From NCBI GenBank assembly GCA_002591745.1, contig PDLQ01000027.1, positions 1-64,000 of the forward strand: DNA of 64,000 bases, given 5' to 3'. The translations under genes were made by a program, and so were the position numbers. A model generated the notes under the pieces. The model had not been told where the DNA came from, did not search any database, and saw only the letters and a list, made by a program, of their open reading frames with translations. The DNA is from Lewinellaceae bacterium SD302 (GTDB lineage Bacteria > Bacteroidota > Bacteroidia > Chitinophagales > Saprospiraceae). Positions 36,622 through 45,449 of the stretch are shown one piece after another (the first letter of the stretch is position 1; every line of letters begins with the position of its first letter).

Positions 36622-37224
36622 CTAGGCTGCTTCTTCCAGTACGATTTGCCGGATTCGCTTTTTCGCCCGGTGGTACTGGCTCTTGCTGGTGCTGGACGAA
36701 ATGCCCAGGATCTGGCTGATCTCCTCGTGGTCGTAACCCTCGAAGAGGTAGAGCGACAGAACCACCCGATAGCCCTCACTGAGTTTACGCATGGCATTGC
36801 GGATGAGTTCTACGGTATAGCCGGGGTCGGCGGCTAGTCCGGATTCTTCGTCTTCCTCTTCGGCCACCAGTTTGTAGTGGGTGCTTTCGAGGTCGTCGAA
36901 ACGGATCCGTTTCTTTTTCAGGTGATCCAGGCAGCGATTCACGGTGATCCGCTTGATCCACGCTCCGATGGAAGCCTCGAAGTTGAAAGTGTCGATCTTG
37001 CGAAACACGTCTACGAAAACAACTTGCAGGACGTCTTCGGCGTCGTGATTATTGCTCAGCATTCTGAGGCAAATGTTGTACATGGCTTTGGCGTACTGTT
37101 GGTAGAGGCCGTGCTGGCTGGCACGTTCTCCCCGCTGGCACCCCAGCACCAGGTCGCGGTGGTTATTGCGTGGGTCGTTGGCGGCGACTGGGTTCATAAT
37201 CGGGTTTATTGGGGGGCGTCCCAT
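36622..37224 (-). CDS. ECF-type RNA polymerase sigma factor
   Basis: Extracytoplasmic-function sigma-70 of up to 200 residues. Region 2 spans about residues 40-105 (YAKAMYNICLRMLSNNHDAEDVLQ, then FVDVFRKIDTF and WIKRITVNRCLDHLKKKR). An acidic linker (VAEEEDEESG) precedes region 4 (LSEGYRVVLSLYLFEGYDHEEIS, then SSTSKSQYHRAKKRI). A second possible start at 37197 (MNPVAANDPRNN) would remove 9 residues; neither is preceded by a clear ribosome binding site. It is the first gene of a three-gene operon with an anti-sigma-like protein and a DUF4097 protein. Motif copy 8 points at it from about 112 nt upstream. Confidence 0.9.
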   Translation of the reverse strand: MGRPPINPIMNPVAANDPRNNHRDLVLGCQRGERASQHGLYQQYAKAMYNICLRMLSNNHDAEDVLQVVFVDVFRKIDTFNFEASIGAWIKRITVNRCLDHLKKKRIRFDDLESTHYKLVAEEEDEESGLAADPGYTVELIRNAMRKLSEGYRVVLSLYLFEGYDHEEISQILGISSSTSKSQYHRAKKRIRQIVLEEAA

Positions 37225-37613
37225 TTTTCAATAGCTATTTGATATAAGGACGATGGGTGAAGCAGAGGGTTGCAGCAAATGTTAAAATTTATTTTAGTTG
37301 TTAATCCAGGTGAGCAACTTTATTATTAACGTTTCGGACTAGCAAAGTAGCAAGGTTAGTTCGTAGGCCGAAGCGGACCGAAAGAGCCAACTCGACCGAC
37401 GAACAAGTGAAGATTCGAACAACAGCTGCAATTTTCACCAAATAAATACTGGTTATTTTCGAACATGTCAGAACAATCATCGTTCAAGCGGCGAATTTTA
37501 TTAACCGGACTTGTTTTAACCCTAAGGAAAACCACTGAACTAATTACTACTTTCTAGCGCTTTTTCAGTCACCATTTTCTTTTTGTCGTTGCGGGTCGCA
37601 AACCCTTCTCTTG
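37225..37613. other. Divergent intergenic region, sigma operon / secreted beta-helix gene
   Basis: 389 bp without a supported gene. It holds motif copy 8 (37336-37357), TAACATTTG on the minus strand (37284-37276), an imperfect -7 element for the sigma operon, and TATTTTCG (37454-37461), a 7-of-8 match for the rightward gene. Confidence 0.55.
37336..37357 (-). repeat. Dispersed intergenic motif, copy 8
   Basis: Minus strand reads AACCTTGCTACTTTGCTAGTCC. It points at the ECF sigma operon. Confidence 0.8.
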
Positions 37614-40600
37614 ATGAGATTTTTCTACGCTTACGGGAGCGTTAGACGCGCACACACACACATTATTTCTTCATTCTTTATGCTGTTGCTCGTGATGGGC
37701 TGTATGGCTTCGCTGCGGGGGCAGGCTATTACCGGAGGATTTATTGCCAGCTTTATTCATCAGAACGCGGATAGCGATCAGCACGGCCCATCTTACGTTA
37801 ATTGTTCTGCCTTGGAGATTGGTGTTAGGGTAGAGACATTCACTACTCCAACTAACGGAGGAGATTACCAAATATGTTTAAATATTCCCACAAGCGCCAA
37901 TCTTGATCAATTTTTGGTCGTAGATGAGCCAGGAGATTTTGCTTTTGTAGAATTTCTTCCGTTTGGAAATTCTAGCTTTTGTGCTACGATTACTTTGCCA
38001 GCCACGGACTTTACCGGACCATTGGTAGACGAAATACTAACCCTGACCGCTACACCAATCGCCCCTGATCTTGCAGATGCAAATCCTTTTATCAGTAGTG
38101 GTTCTGTTGAAGTTACGATAGAAGAGCTTGCGGGTACTCAAGGAGTTCAAACAGCTAATCCGACAGATGATATACCATTTTTGTTACAAGAGAGCCCTTA
38201 CCTCGCTGGAAATGCTTTTCTCGACAACCTTTTCGGAGGTACAACCCCCAACGAATTTTCCGACCCAGCCAACGGAGATATTGGAAAAAGAATACTCTAT
38301 GACGGCACGATACGAGTAAGAAGAGATTATACTTTCGGTGGTACAATAACCTCCATCAATCCAGACGAAGGTAGCAAGTTGACCTTAGTTGATGGTTCCC
38401 AAATAATAGTCGAATCCAACACAACCTTGATTATCGAAGGAGCTACTTTATCCAGCTGCCGTGGTATGTGGAACGGCATCACTGTAGAAAATAATGCCAC
38501 TCTGATCATTCGATCTTTTATTGCACCGGACGGGACTGAACTTGTCCCGGTTATTCGCGACGCTATTAACGCTGTCACTGTAAGAAATGGAGGCAACCTA
38601 ATCGTAGAGAATGCTATTTTCGCTAATAACCGAAACGGGATCCTGGTTGAGGAATCAGCCAGCGGTAATATTGACCAAAACCCTACCGTAGTAGTCAGGG
38701 GGGCGACCTTTGAACAATCTACTTTAGCAACAACTGACCAACTCTCACGACTCAAACCACCATTTGTCGACGACGAAGTACTCGCCGGTGCCATTTTTCA
38801 CGACGTTCAAGACGGCATCTTATTCAGCGTGTTGGAACCCAACGATTTCAATCACTTCCGTAACATGAACAACGGTATTATCTTCCACCGTAGTTTCGCC
38901 AACGTTCGTGCTTCCATTTTTGAAGATATGATCGACGATGGGACACTACTCTCCAGTAACGGTGTTGTCGTGGACGACACTGACGGAACGCTTCCTTCGC
39001 TAGCACCCACCCAGACCGTGATCGGTTCTTACGACCCGAACAAGCAAGTTACTTTCGACAATATGCACACGGCCGTGCGGTTGATCAATAACAGCAACAC
39101 CCGGCTCATCGAAACAAATATCGATAATGTCGATCACGGGGTGTTTGGTGATTTCGTTGGCCACCTTAGAATGACGGGTAATCACGTTACCTCTAATATT
39201 TCGGGCGTGGATATTAACGCCCGTTTTCCAGATATTAACCAGCGCATTCGCGACAATGTCTTTGTTGCCAAAAATGGCAGCGGTCAAGTGGATGAAATGT
39301 CCGCTTTCGGCATTCGCTTAATGGACGTCGACGTTGGCGACGGCAACTATGACCAGATGGTCATAAGAAACAATGACTTCATTTTGGATGGTGCCACGGA
39401 AGGTGTCTATGCTTTTAACAGCCAAGGCTTACGGATTGAAGACCAAAACAGCTTTACCTGGGCGGAAAACACTTTCATTAGCGATGCCATTCACTTCGAG
39501 GGCGGCAGCAGGGGGCTGATTTACAATAACTTGATCCAAGGGCCGGACCCCAGTGGTTTTACCGATAGCCGAGGTATTTACGTGAGTGGTATGCCGATTG
39601 CGCGGGTGGCTTGCAATACCATTGATCTGGTGGAGAAGAACGTGCAGTTCTTTGGAAAGAATCCGGGCGTTCTCTTTGCTGGCAACCTTTTAGAAGGAGG
39701 TGGCATCGGTTTGAAATTAGGACTGGACGGAGCTGGCGATTCGGATGAAACAGAAATTAGTGAACAGGTCCATTATGCAAATCAATGGAATAATTCAGGG
39801 TTTGTATTAGGTGCTCAACACGAAAGTTCAATACCAATTATTCTTGATCGTTCTTTGTTCCGAGTTGATACCGAAAACGGAAATGATCCAGAATATCTAC
39901 CTACGGTTCCTTTGGATAATATTGGGTGGTTTGAAATTCAAACCGTTCCTTCTTCGGTAGAATTTACCTGCCCCGTAGGTCCCCCTTCCCCGATTCCGAA
40001 TGATCGCACGAATGATAATTTCGTAACTGATGTCATTGCCGATACTTATAGCACTACCGGAATTTGGGGAAGTAGCTACTGGACTGCCGACTATGAGGTC
40101 TATAAAATGTATCGTTTAGGCTTGATCGATTCTACGGCCCATCCTGATTTCAGTAACTGGATGATTGATATCAACAATTCCGACGTGCCGGCTTATTATG
40201 CGGTGGAAGAAGGAATGACCGAGTTATTTCGACTCGACTCTATCGACCAAGCCGATTACGACCTGTCCATACAGCGGATTCGTGATTTTTCCGACTCCCT
40301 TAGTTCATCTCAAGAAGCCCTTTATTACGCTACGACGGCAGCGGATTCACTAGTCCTGCTGAACCAATTAGACAGCCTGACCCGCGAACTGGAAACCGAA
40401 TATGATTACGCATTCTTCGCCGGATTAGACAGCACCGTGGCTGCTCGTGTACCTGGATTGGAAGCCCTGAATAACGCGCTTACCACCGATTCATTGTTCA
40501 AGACCAATCGCCAGAGCGTGAATACCCATACTTTCACTTATCTCACTAGTGGTAAATTGGGGCTTAGCCAAAGCGCGATCAATGATTTGAAAGTCATCGC

Positions 40601-40985
40601 GGATCAGTGCCCTTTAAATGGTGGGCAGGCGGTCTACGCCGCCCGAAGTTTGGTGAACATCGTTGAAGGCCCTTCGTATTTTAATGATTCACTTGCTTGT
40701 GCTATTGTTCCGGAGAATTTGCCGGTTAAAGAACCCCAAAAAGGAAGTGCATTAGTCTATCCAAACCCAACCGACGGATTGGTAGTACTCCGATTAGAAG
40801 AAGGTTACATCACTTCAATACGCCTCGTTGATGGCTTTGGACGGGTAATATTGAGTAAAAGTTGGTCGAACGACGGTAACGTTAAACGAGAAATCGATCT
40901 GAGCCGTCTGCCAAGTGGAATGTATTCCTTAGAAATAACCGGTAGTGATGTCGTTATTTCTACCGAACGCATAATTCTGCAATAA
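37614..40985 (+). CDS. Secreted right-handed beta-helix protein with T9SS sorting domain
   Basis: Predicted surface protein of 1123 residues. The N-terminus is a long signal peptide (hydrophobic FFMLLLVMGCMASL, cleavage near RGQA). Residues about 230-700 contain short Asn/Val/Ile-rich turns typical of parallel beta-helices (NNATLIIRSF, NGGNLIVENAIFANNRNGILV, RIRDNVFVAKNGSG, IRNNDFILDG). A helical region around 780-1000 lacks known motifs. The last ~75 residues (VYPNPTDGLVVL to TERIILQ) are a type A T9SS sorting domain. The stop codon overlaps the next start by one base (TAATG). The first 1.3 kb uses AT-richer codons than neighbouring housekeeping genes. No catalytic function can be assigned. 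Confidence 0.82.
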   Translation: MRFFYAYGSVRRAHTHIISSFFMLLLVMGCMASLRGQAITGGFIASFIHQNADSDQHGPSYVNCSALEIGVRVETFTTPTNGGDYQICLNIPTSANLDQFLVVDEPGDFAFVEFLPFGNSSFCATITLPATDFTGPLVDEILTLTATPIAPDLADANPFISSGSVEVTIEELAGTQGVQTANPTDDIPFLLQESPYLAGNAFLDNLFGGTTPNEFSDPANGDIGKRILYDGTIRVRRDYTFGGTITSINPDEGSKLTLVDGSQIIVESNTTLIIEGATLSSCRGMWNGITVENNATLIIRSFIAPDGTELVPVIRDAINAVTVRNGGNLIVENAIFANNRNGILVEESASGNIDQNPTVVVRGATFEQSTLATTDQLSRLKPPFVDDEVLAGAIFHDVQDGILFSVLEPNDFNHFRNMNNGIIFHRSFANVRASIFEDMIDDGTLLSSNGVVVDDTDGTLPSLAPTQTVIGSYDPNKQVTFDNMHTAVRLINNSNTRLIETNIDNVDHGVFGDFVGHLRMTGNHVTSNISGVDINARFPDINQRIRDNVFVAKNGSGQVDEMSAFGIRLMDVDVGDGNYDQMVIRNNDFILDGATEGVYAFNSQGLRIEDQNSFTWAENTFISDAIHFEGGSRGLIYNNLIQGPDPSGFTDSRGIYVSGMPIARVACNTIDLVEKNVQFFGKNPGVLFAGNLLEGGGIGLKLGLDGAGDSDETEISEQVHYANQWNNSGFVLGAQHESSIPIILDRSLFRVDTENGNDPEYLPTVPLDNIGWFEIQTVPSSVEFTCPVGPPSPIPNDRTNDNFVTDVIADTYSTTGIWGSSYWTADYEVYKMYRLGLIDSTAHPDFSNWMIDINNSDVPAYYAVEEGMTELFRLDSIDQADYDLSIQRIRDFSDSLSSSQEALYYATTAADSLVLLNQLDSLTRELETEYDYAFFAGLDSTVAARVPGLEALNNALTTDSLFKTNRQSVNTHTFTYLTSGKLGLSQSAINDLKVIADQCPLNGGQAVYAARSLVNIVEGPSYFNDSLACAIVPENLPVKEPQKGSALVYPNPTDGLVVLRLEEGYITSIRLVDGFGRVILSKSWSNDGNVKREIDLSRLPSGMYSLEITGSDVVISTERIILQ

Positions 40986-42526
40986 TGAATAAGCAAATAA
41001 TTTTTACGTTGGTGAGCCTTTGGCTCACCAGCTTTATCGTATTCGATATTGGAGCCCAGCATCACGATAACATCTGGCTGATGTCGAGCGTAAACGGTGG
41101 GATAAAGATTGATTTTTCTACGGGGGAGCCACAGGTGAGTGAAGTAGATATTCCAATTATATTTCACAACACTGCTGCCACCACGAGTGATGTCCAAGGT
41201 GATTTGCAGTTTTATACCAATGGCTGTGAAATTCAACACTTTGAATTTGGGAACATGCAAAATGGAGGAGGGCTTAATCCAGGCGAGGTATTCGATGACT
41301 TTTGCGTAGGTCCCAGTTCTTCTAATTGGGGGTACCCTCAAACAGGGCATGGTGCCGTAAGTGTACCAGTTCCGTTTCAGGAAAGCGAATATTATCTAAT
41401 TCATAAGCCATATGACCTTTATTCACAGAACGGACAGCTATACGGAGCCTGGGCATTTGAATTATTATATTCAAGAATAGATATGTCTGAAAATAATGGT
41501 TTAGGCAAGGTCACTGAAAAAAATATTGCATTTGAAATCGATAGTTTCGAACTAGGGCATGTTGCTTTAAATAAACACGCGGACGGTGAAAATTGGTGGT
41601 TGATTCAGCCGTTGAATTATTCAAATGAATATGCCGTTTTCCACGTCGATAGCTTTGGGCTCAACCAGCAAGCAAGATATACATTAGGGGTGGTTGATGA
41701 GCTTGAAACAACAGGAACAGGTCAAAGCTTATTCTCGCCAGATGGAACACAATACTTTCGCTATAATTCCATCCAGGGACTACGCATTTTCGATTTTGAC
41801 CGTATTACTGGTGAATTGAGTAATTTTCGGCATGTACCACTTCCATTGGAGGATCAAGCGGAAATAGCATACGGTGGTGTCGGTATTTCTCCTTCTGGTC
41901 GCTTTGCCTACGTCAGTACTATATTCGATATCTACCAATACGACCTCCAAGCTCCCGACATCGCCGCCAGCCGCGTCCACATCGCCGAGATCACAAATCC
42001 AATGGATTACATCATCCACCCCACCGCTTTCAACTTCCAACTCGGCCCCGACTGCAAGCTCTACGTCTTCAACAATTCCGGCATCAGCCACCACGTCATC
42101 CATTCCCCGGATGAGCCGGGGCTGGCCTGCGACTTCGAGCAAGGCGCCCTGGAAATGCCCTACCCGGTTTTTCGGGATATGCCTTACTTTCCCCACTACC
42201 GCCTGGGTCCGCTGGGCAATGAAGGCAGCCCCTGTGCGGAGCCGCTGGTGAGTACGACGGAGCAGCCGGTGGCAGCCACGGACAATGCTTTCGAAGTTTA
42301 TCCCAACCCTACCTATGGGCTGGTGACGGTAAAAGGGAAGCGGGAAGGCGTTGCTGCTTTGCGGGTAATCGATCAATTTGGTCGGGTATTGTTGCAAAAG
42401 AACTGGGCAAACGATGCCAGCTTCAAACGTGAAGTTAACCTCAGTCATTTACCAGCCGGGATCTACACCCTGGAAATAACCACTGCAGACGACATCATTT
42501 ACACCGAACGCTTAATTCTCCAATAA
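40985..42526 (+). CDS. Secreted propeller-like T9SS protein, tandem paralogue 1
   Basis: Protein of 513 residues with a signal peptide (IIFTLVSLWLTSFIVFDIGA). The body has features of Bacteroidota secreted beta-propellers (IKIDFSTGEP, LQFYTNGCEI, GQSLFSPDGTQYF, ISPSGRFAYVST, FNFQLGPDCKLYVF) and ends with a T9SS type A domain (FEVYPNPTYGLVTV to TERLILQ). It overlaps its neighbours by one base on both sides through TAATG, suggesting translational coupling. The next gene is a paralogue; the two share near-identical DNA in their last ~600 bp but less in the first ~940 bp, which is also visibly AT-richer. Function unknown; a surface binding role is a guess. Confidence 0.78.
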   Translation: MNKQIIFTLVSLWLTSFIVFDIGAQHHDNIWLMSSVNGGIKIDFSTGEPQVSEVDIPIIFHNTAATTSDVQGDLQFYTNGCEIQHFEFGNMQNGGGLNPGEVFDDFCVGPSSSNWGYPQTGHGAVSVPVPFQESEYYLIHKPYDLYSQNGQLYGAWAFELLYSRIDMSENNGLGKVTEKNIAFEIDSFELGHVALNKHADGENWWLIQPLNYSNEYAVFHVDSFGLNQQARYTLGVVDELETTGTGQSLFSPDGTQYFRYNSIQGLRIFDFDRITGELSNFRHVPLPLEDQAEIAYGGVGISPSGRFAYVSTIFDIYQYDLQAPDIAASRVHIAEITNPMDYIIHPTAFNFQLGPDCKLYVFNNSGISHHVIHSPDEPGLACDFEQGALEMPYPVFRDMPYFPHYRLGPLGNEGSPCAEPLVSTTEQPVAATDNAFEVYPNPTYGLVTVKGKREGVAALRVIDQFGRVLLQKNWANDASFKREVNLSHLPAGIYTLEITTADDIIYTERLILQ

Positions 42527-44073
42527 TGAATAAGCAAATAATCTTTACGCTAGTGAGCCTCGTGCTCACCAGCTTTTATACTATGGCATTATTGGGTCAG
42601 CACCACGATAATATTTGGTTAATGTCAGATATCAACGGTGGGGTAAAAATTGATTTTTCTACCGGGGAACCGGAAGTAAGCGCGGTTGATATTCCAATCA
42701 TCTTTGAAAACAGCTCTACGTCAATGAGTAATTCGGTTGGGGAATTACAATTTTATACCAACGGTTGTAGGATACATCATCATGAATTCGATGATATGCT
42801 CAATGGAACGGGTATAAATCTTGGAAATATATTTAGCGACTTCTGTGTTGGACCCAATGCCCCGTATTTCGGTTATCCTCAGTTAGGACACGGAGCGGTG
42901 AGTATCCCAGTGCCATACCACGAAGAAGAGTATTTCCTAGTCCATAAGCCTATTGACAACTTTGTGGATAGTGATACATTAGTTGGTATATGGGCGTTTG
43001 AACTATTGTTTTCGCGGATCGATATGACTAAAAACGATGGTTTGGGAAGGGTAATGGGAAAAAATATTGTTGTTGAAGTCGATAGTTTCGAATCCGGTCA
43101 TATAGCATTGAATAAACATGCTAATGGAGAAGATTGGTGGTTAATCCAACCGATGAATTTTTCTAATGAGTACGCTATCTACTTAGTCGATAGTCTTGGT
43201 GTAAATCAACATTCTCGGGTAAATATCGGATTAGTGGATGAGCGTGCTACTAGTGCTTTGGGGCAGAGTCTATTTTCTCCGAATGGAGATAAATATTTCC
43301 GTTATAACTCAATTCAAGGGCTGCGAATTTTTGACTTTGACCGTTCCACGGGAGAATTGAGTAATTTTATTCATATATCCAGCCCTGCTGGAATTCAATC
43401 AGAAATTCAAGCCGGTGGCGTAGGAGTATCCCCTTCAGGACGATATGCTTATGTCAGTACCCGCTTAGACATCTACCAATACGACCTCCAAGCCCCCGAC
43501 ATCGCCGCCAGCCGCGTCCACGTAGCGGAAATTACCAACCCGATGGACTACATCATTCACCCCACCGCCTTCAACTTCCAACTCGGCCCGGACTGCAAGC
43601 TTTACGTTTTCAACAACTCCGGCATCAGCCACCACGTCATCCACGAGCCGGATAACCCCGGACAGTCCTGCAATTTTGAGCAAGGCGGCCTGGTAATGCC
43701 CTACCCGGTTTTCCGGGACATGCCCTACTTTCCCAACTATCGCCTCGGGCCGCTGGGCGACGAGGGCAGCCCCTGCGCGGATCCGCTCGTGAGTACGACG
43801 GAGCAGCCGGTGATAGAGGCGGAGAGCGCGTTTGAGGTCTATCCCAACCCAACCTACGGGCCGGTGACGGTGGAAGGGAAGCGGGAGCGCGTGACCGGGC
43901 TGCGGGTGATCGATGGTTTCGGTCGCGTATTGTGGCAAAACAAGTGGCCGGGAGGGGGTAGTGCTAAGTTGAGTATCGACCTCGGTCACTTGCCGAACGG
44001 CCTCTATACTTTGGAAGTCACTGACGACGAAGACAAAGTTTCCACCGAACGCCTGATTCTTCAGCATCAGTAG
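42526..44073 (+). CDS. Secreted propeller-like T9SS protein, tandem paralogue 2
   Basis: Protein of 515 residues paralogous along its whole length to the preceding gene. It begins with the same MNKQIIFTLVSL signal peptide, keeps QHHDNIWLMS, KIDFSTGEP, GQSLFSPNG and the FNFQLGPDCKLYVF stretch, and ends with the same T9SS type A domain (FEVYPNPTYGPVTV to TERLILQ). From about 43471 the DNA matches the first copy almost base for base and becomes GC-rich, while the upstream part has drifted. It starts at an ATG overlapping the TAA of the first copy. Function unknown. The gene ends 25 nt before motif copy 9. Confidence 0.78.
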   Translation: MNKQIIFTLVSLVLTSFYTMALLGQHHDNIWLMSDINGGVKIDFSTGEPEVSAVDIPIIFENSSTSMSNSVGELQFYTNGCRIHHHEFDDMLNGTGINLGNIFSDFCVGPNAPYFGYPQLGHGAVSIPVPYHEEEYFLVHKPIDNFVDSDTLVGIWAFELLFSRIDMTKNDGLGRVMGKNIVVEVDSFESGHIALNKHANGEDWWLIQPMNFSNEYAIYLVDSLGVNQHSRVNIGLVDERATSALGQSLFSPNGDKYFRYNSIQGLRIFDFDRSTGELSNFIHISSPAGIQSEIQAGGVGVSPSGRYAYVSTRLDIYQYDLQAPDIAASRVHVAEITNPMDYIIHPTAFNFQLGPDCKLYVFNNSGISHHVIHEPDNPGQSCNFEQGGLVMPYPVFRDMPYFPNYRLGPLGDEGSPCADPLVSTTEQPVIEAESAFEVYPNPTYGPVTVEGKRERVTGLRVIDGFGRVLWQNKWPGGGSAKLSIDLGHLPNGLYTLEVTDDEDKVSTERLILQHQ

Positions 44074-44097
44074 ACAACGCATTGAGGTATTCACCGG

Positions 44098-44118
44098 CAT
44101 TGCTACTTTGTTAGTCCA
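44098..44118 (+). repeat. Dispersed intergenic motif, copy 9
   Basis: Reads CATTGCTACTTTGTTAGTCC. It points at the beta-lactamase-family gene, about 64 nt before its start codon. Confidence 0.82.
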
Positions 44119-44181
44119 AAAAACTACGAGTATCAGGTGGTGCGTTTGGATATTAGGTTAAGCGAAAAAAATCCTGATACT

Positions 44182-45357
44182 ATGCCCAAGTTTTTTCTTT
44201 TTGTGCTGACTTGCTTGATTTATTTACCCGCCTTCGCGCAAACATACTTTGATACCCTACAGACCCGATTGGCCGCAATAGAAGCTCGTAACGAATTGCC
44301 CGGTTTCGGTGTAGCCATTGTAAATGGTACGGGCATCCTTTACGAAAACGGCTTCGGCTACGCGGATTTGCGAGCCAAAGCGTCCTATACAGAACACACG
44401 GTACAGAATGTCGGCTCCGTTTCAAAGACACTGATCGGTATCGCGCTGCAACAACTGGTGGACGAAGGCCTACTTAATTGGGACGACTCCATCAACGAAC
44501 ACCTAGATTTTAGGGTCGTTCATCCGCGTTTTCCGGAACAGCCCATTCTTTTGAAGCACTTGGCCAGTCATACGGCTGGGATCAATGACGGAAAATACTA
44601 CGATGCCGCTTATTCCTTGCTGGAACCCGAGCGTTATACCTTGAAGGAACTTAAAGCGATCGGAACGGAAACACCCAAGATGCGCAAAAGCAAAAGCATG
44701 ACCATTGGTGAATACTGTCGGCGATTTTTTCTGAAAGACGGTGCATTTTACCGTAAGAATAATTTTACGAAATATCCACCGGGCGAACGTTACGTATACA
44801 GCAACGTCGGCGCGGCCCTGGCCGGATACGTACTGGAAAGGGTGACCGGTCAGTCTTTCGCGGACTACACCCGGGCGCGTATCTTAAAACCGTTGGGGAT
44901 GAACAACAGTGGTTGGTCTTACGACGTGATAGACCCGGAGACTATCGGAGAGATTTACGGAAAAAGCCGTTTGGCTCTTCCTCACTACACGCTGGCAACC
45001 TACCCCGACGGCGGGTTATTGACGAGCGTACATCAGTTAGGTCTTTATTTATCCGCCTCCATCCGCGGAAAAAGAGAAGGCAACGAGATCCTGAGCAGGG
45101 AAGGCTATCGGGAACTGATGGAACCGGTGGTGCAAAGCGATAAGGGGGGTGATCGGTACGGATATTTCTGGGAGACCATGTCTTCCGGCTTCAGCGGCCA
45201 CTCCGGAGGCGACCCAGGAATCGTGACTTTAATGTACGTCGACCCAAAAACTGAATTGGGGGCCATCGCCTTTTTTAATAGTTCGGCGGCTAAAAAAAAC
45301 GCTTACGCGGAGGTATTCCGGGAATTGATCCGCGCCGCCCGCAAAATCAATCGCTAA
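44182..45357 (+). CDS. Exported serine beta-lactamase-family (class C/PBP-like) hydrolase
   Basis: Protein of 391 residues with a signal peptide (FFLFVLTCLIYLPAFA, cleavage after AQ). It belongs to the PF00144 group of class C beta-lactamases, D-peptidases and esterases. The catalytic set is visible: S79-V-S-K82 (SxxK), Y206-S-N208 (YxN) and a C-terminal HSGG in place of KTG. The group includes peptidoglycan hydrolases, esterases and D-aminopeptidases, so antibiotic resistance should not be assumed. ATG 44182 is chosen because it opens the signal peptide; the open frame runs 15 codons further upstream toward motif copy 9. It ends 25 nt before a bidirectional terminator shared with infB. Confidence 0.85.
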   Translation: MPKFFLFVLTCLIYLPAFAQTYFDTLQTRLAAIEARNELPGFGVAIVNGTGILYENGFGYADLRAKASYTEHTVQNVGSVSKTLIGIALQQLVDEGLLNWDDSINEHLDFRVVHPRFPEQPILLKHLASHTAGINDGKYYDAAYSLLEPERYTLKELKAIGTETPKMRKSKSMTIGEYCRRFFLKDGAFYRKNNFTKYPPGERYVYSNVGAALAGYVLERVTGQSFADYTRARILKPLGMNNSGWSYDVIDPETIGEIYGKSRLALPHYTLATYPDGGLLTSVHQLGLYLSASIRGKREGNEILSREGYRELMEPVVQSDKGGDRYGYFWETMSSGFSGHSGGDPGIVTLMYVDPKTELGAIAFFNSSAAKKNAYAEVFRELIRAARKINR

Positions 45358-45382
45358 AATCGAGAGATGTTATAAAAAAAAG

Positions 45383-45418
45383 AGAAGCCGATTTTCCCCG
45401 CGAGGAAAATCGGCTTCT
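45383..45418. terminator. Bidirectional intrinsic terminator
   Basis: Perfect 15-bp stem (45383-45397 with 45404-45418) and a 6-nt loop, flanked by an A-rich run on the left and T residues on the right. It sits in the convergent gap between the beta-lactamase-family gene and infB and can serve both. Confidence 0.9.
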
Positions 45419-45449
45419 TTATCGATGGGCGGCTTTTCGGGCCGCGGAA

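Noticed and set aside
44182-45357. Annotating the beta-lactamase-family protein as an antibiotic-resistance gene
   Set aside because: The SxxK/YxN/HxG set is shared with peptidases and esterases, and nothing in the context indicates resistance.
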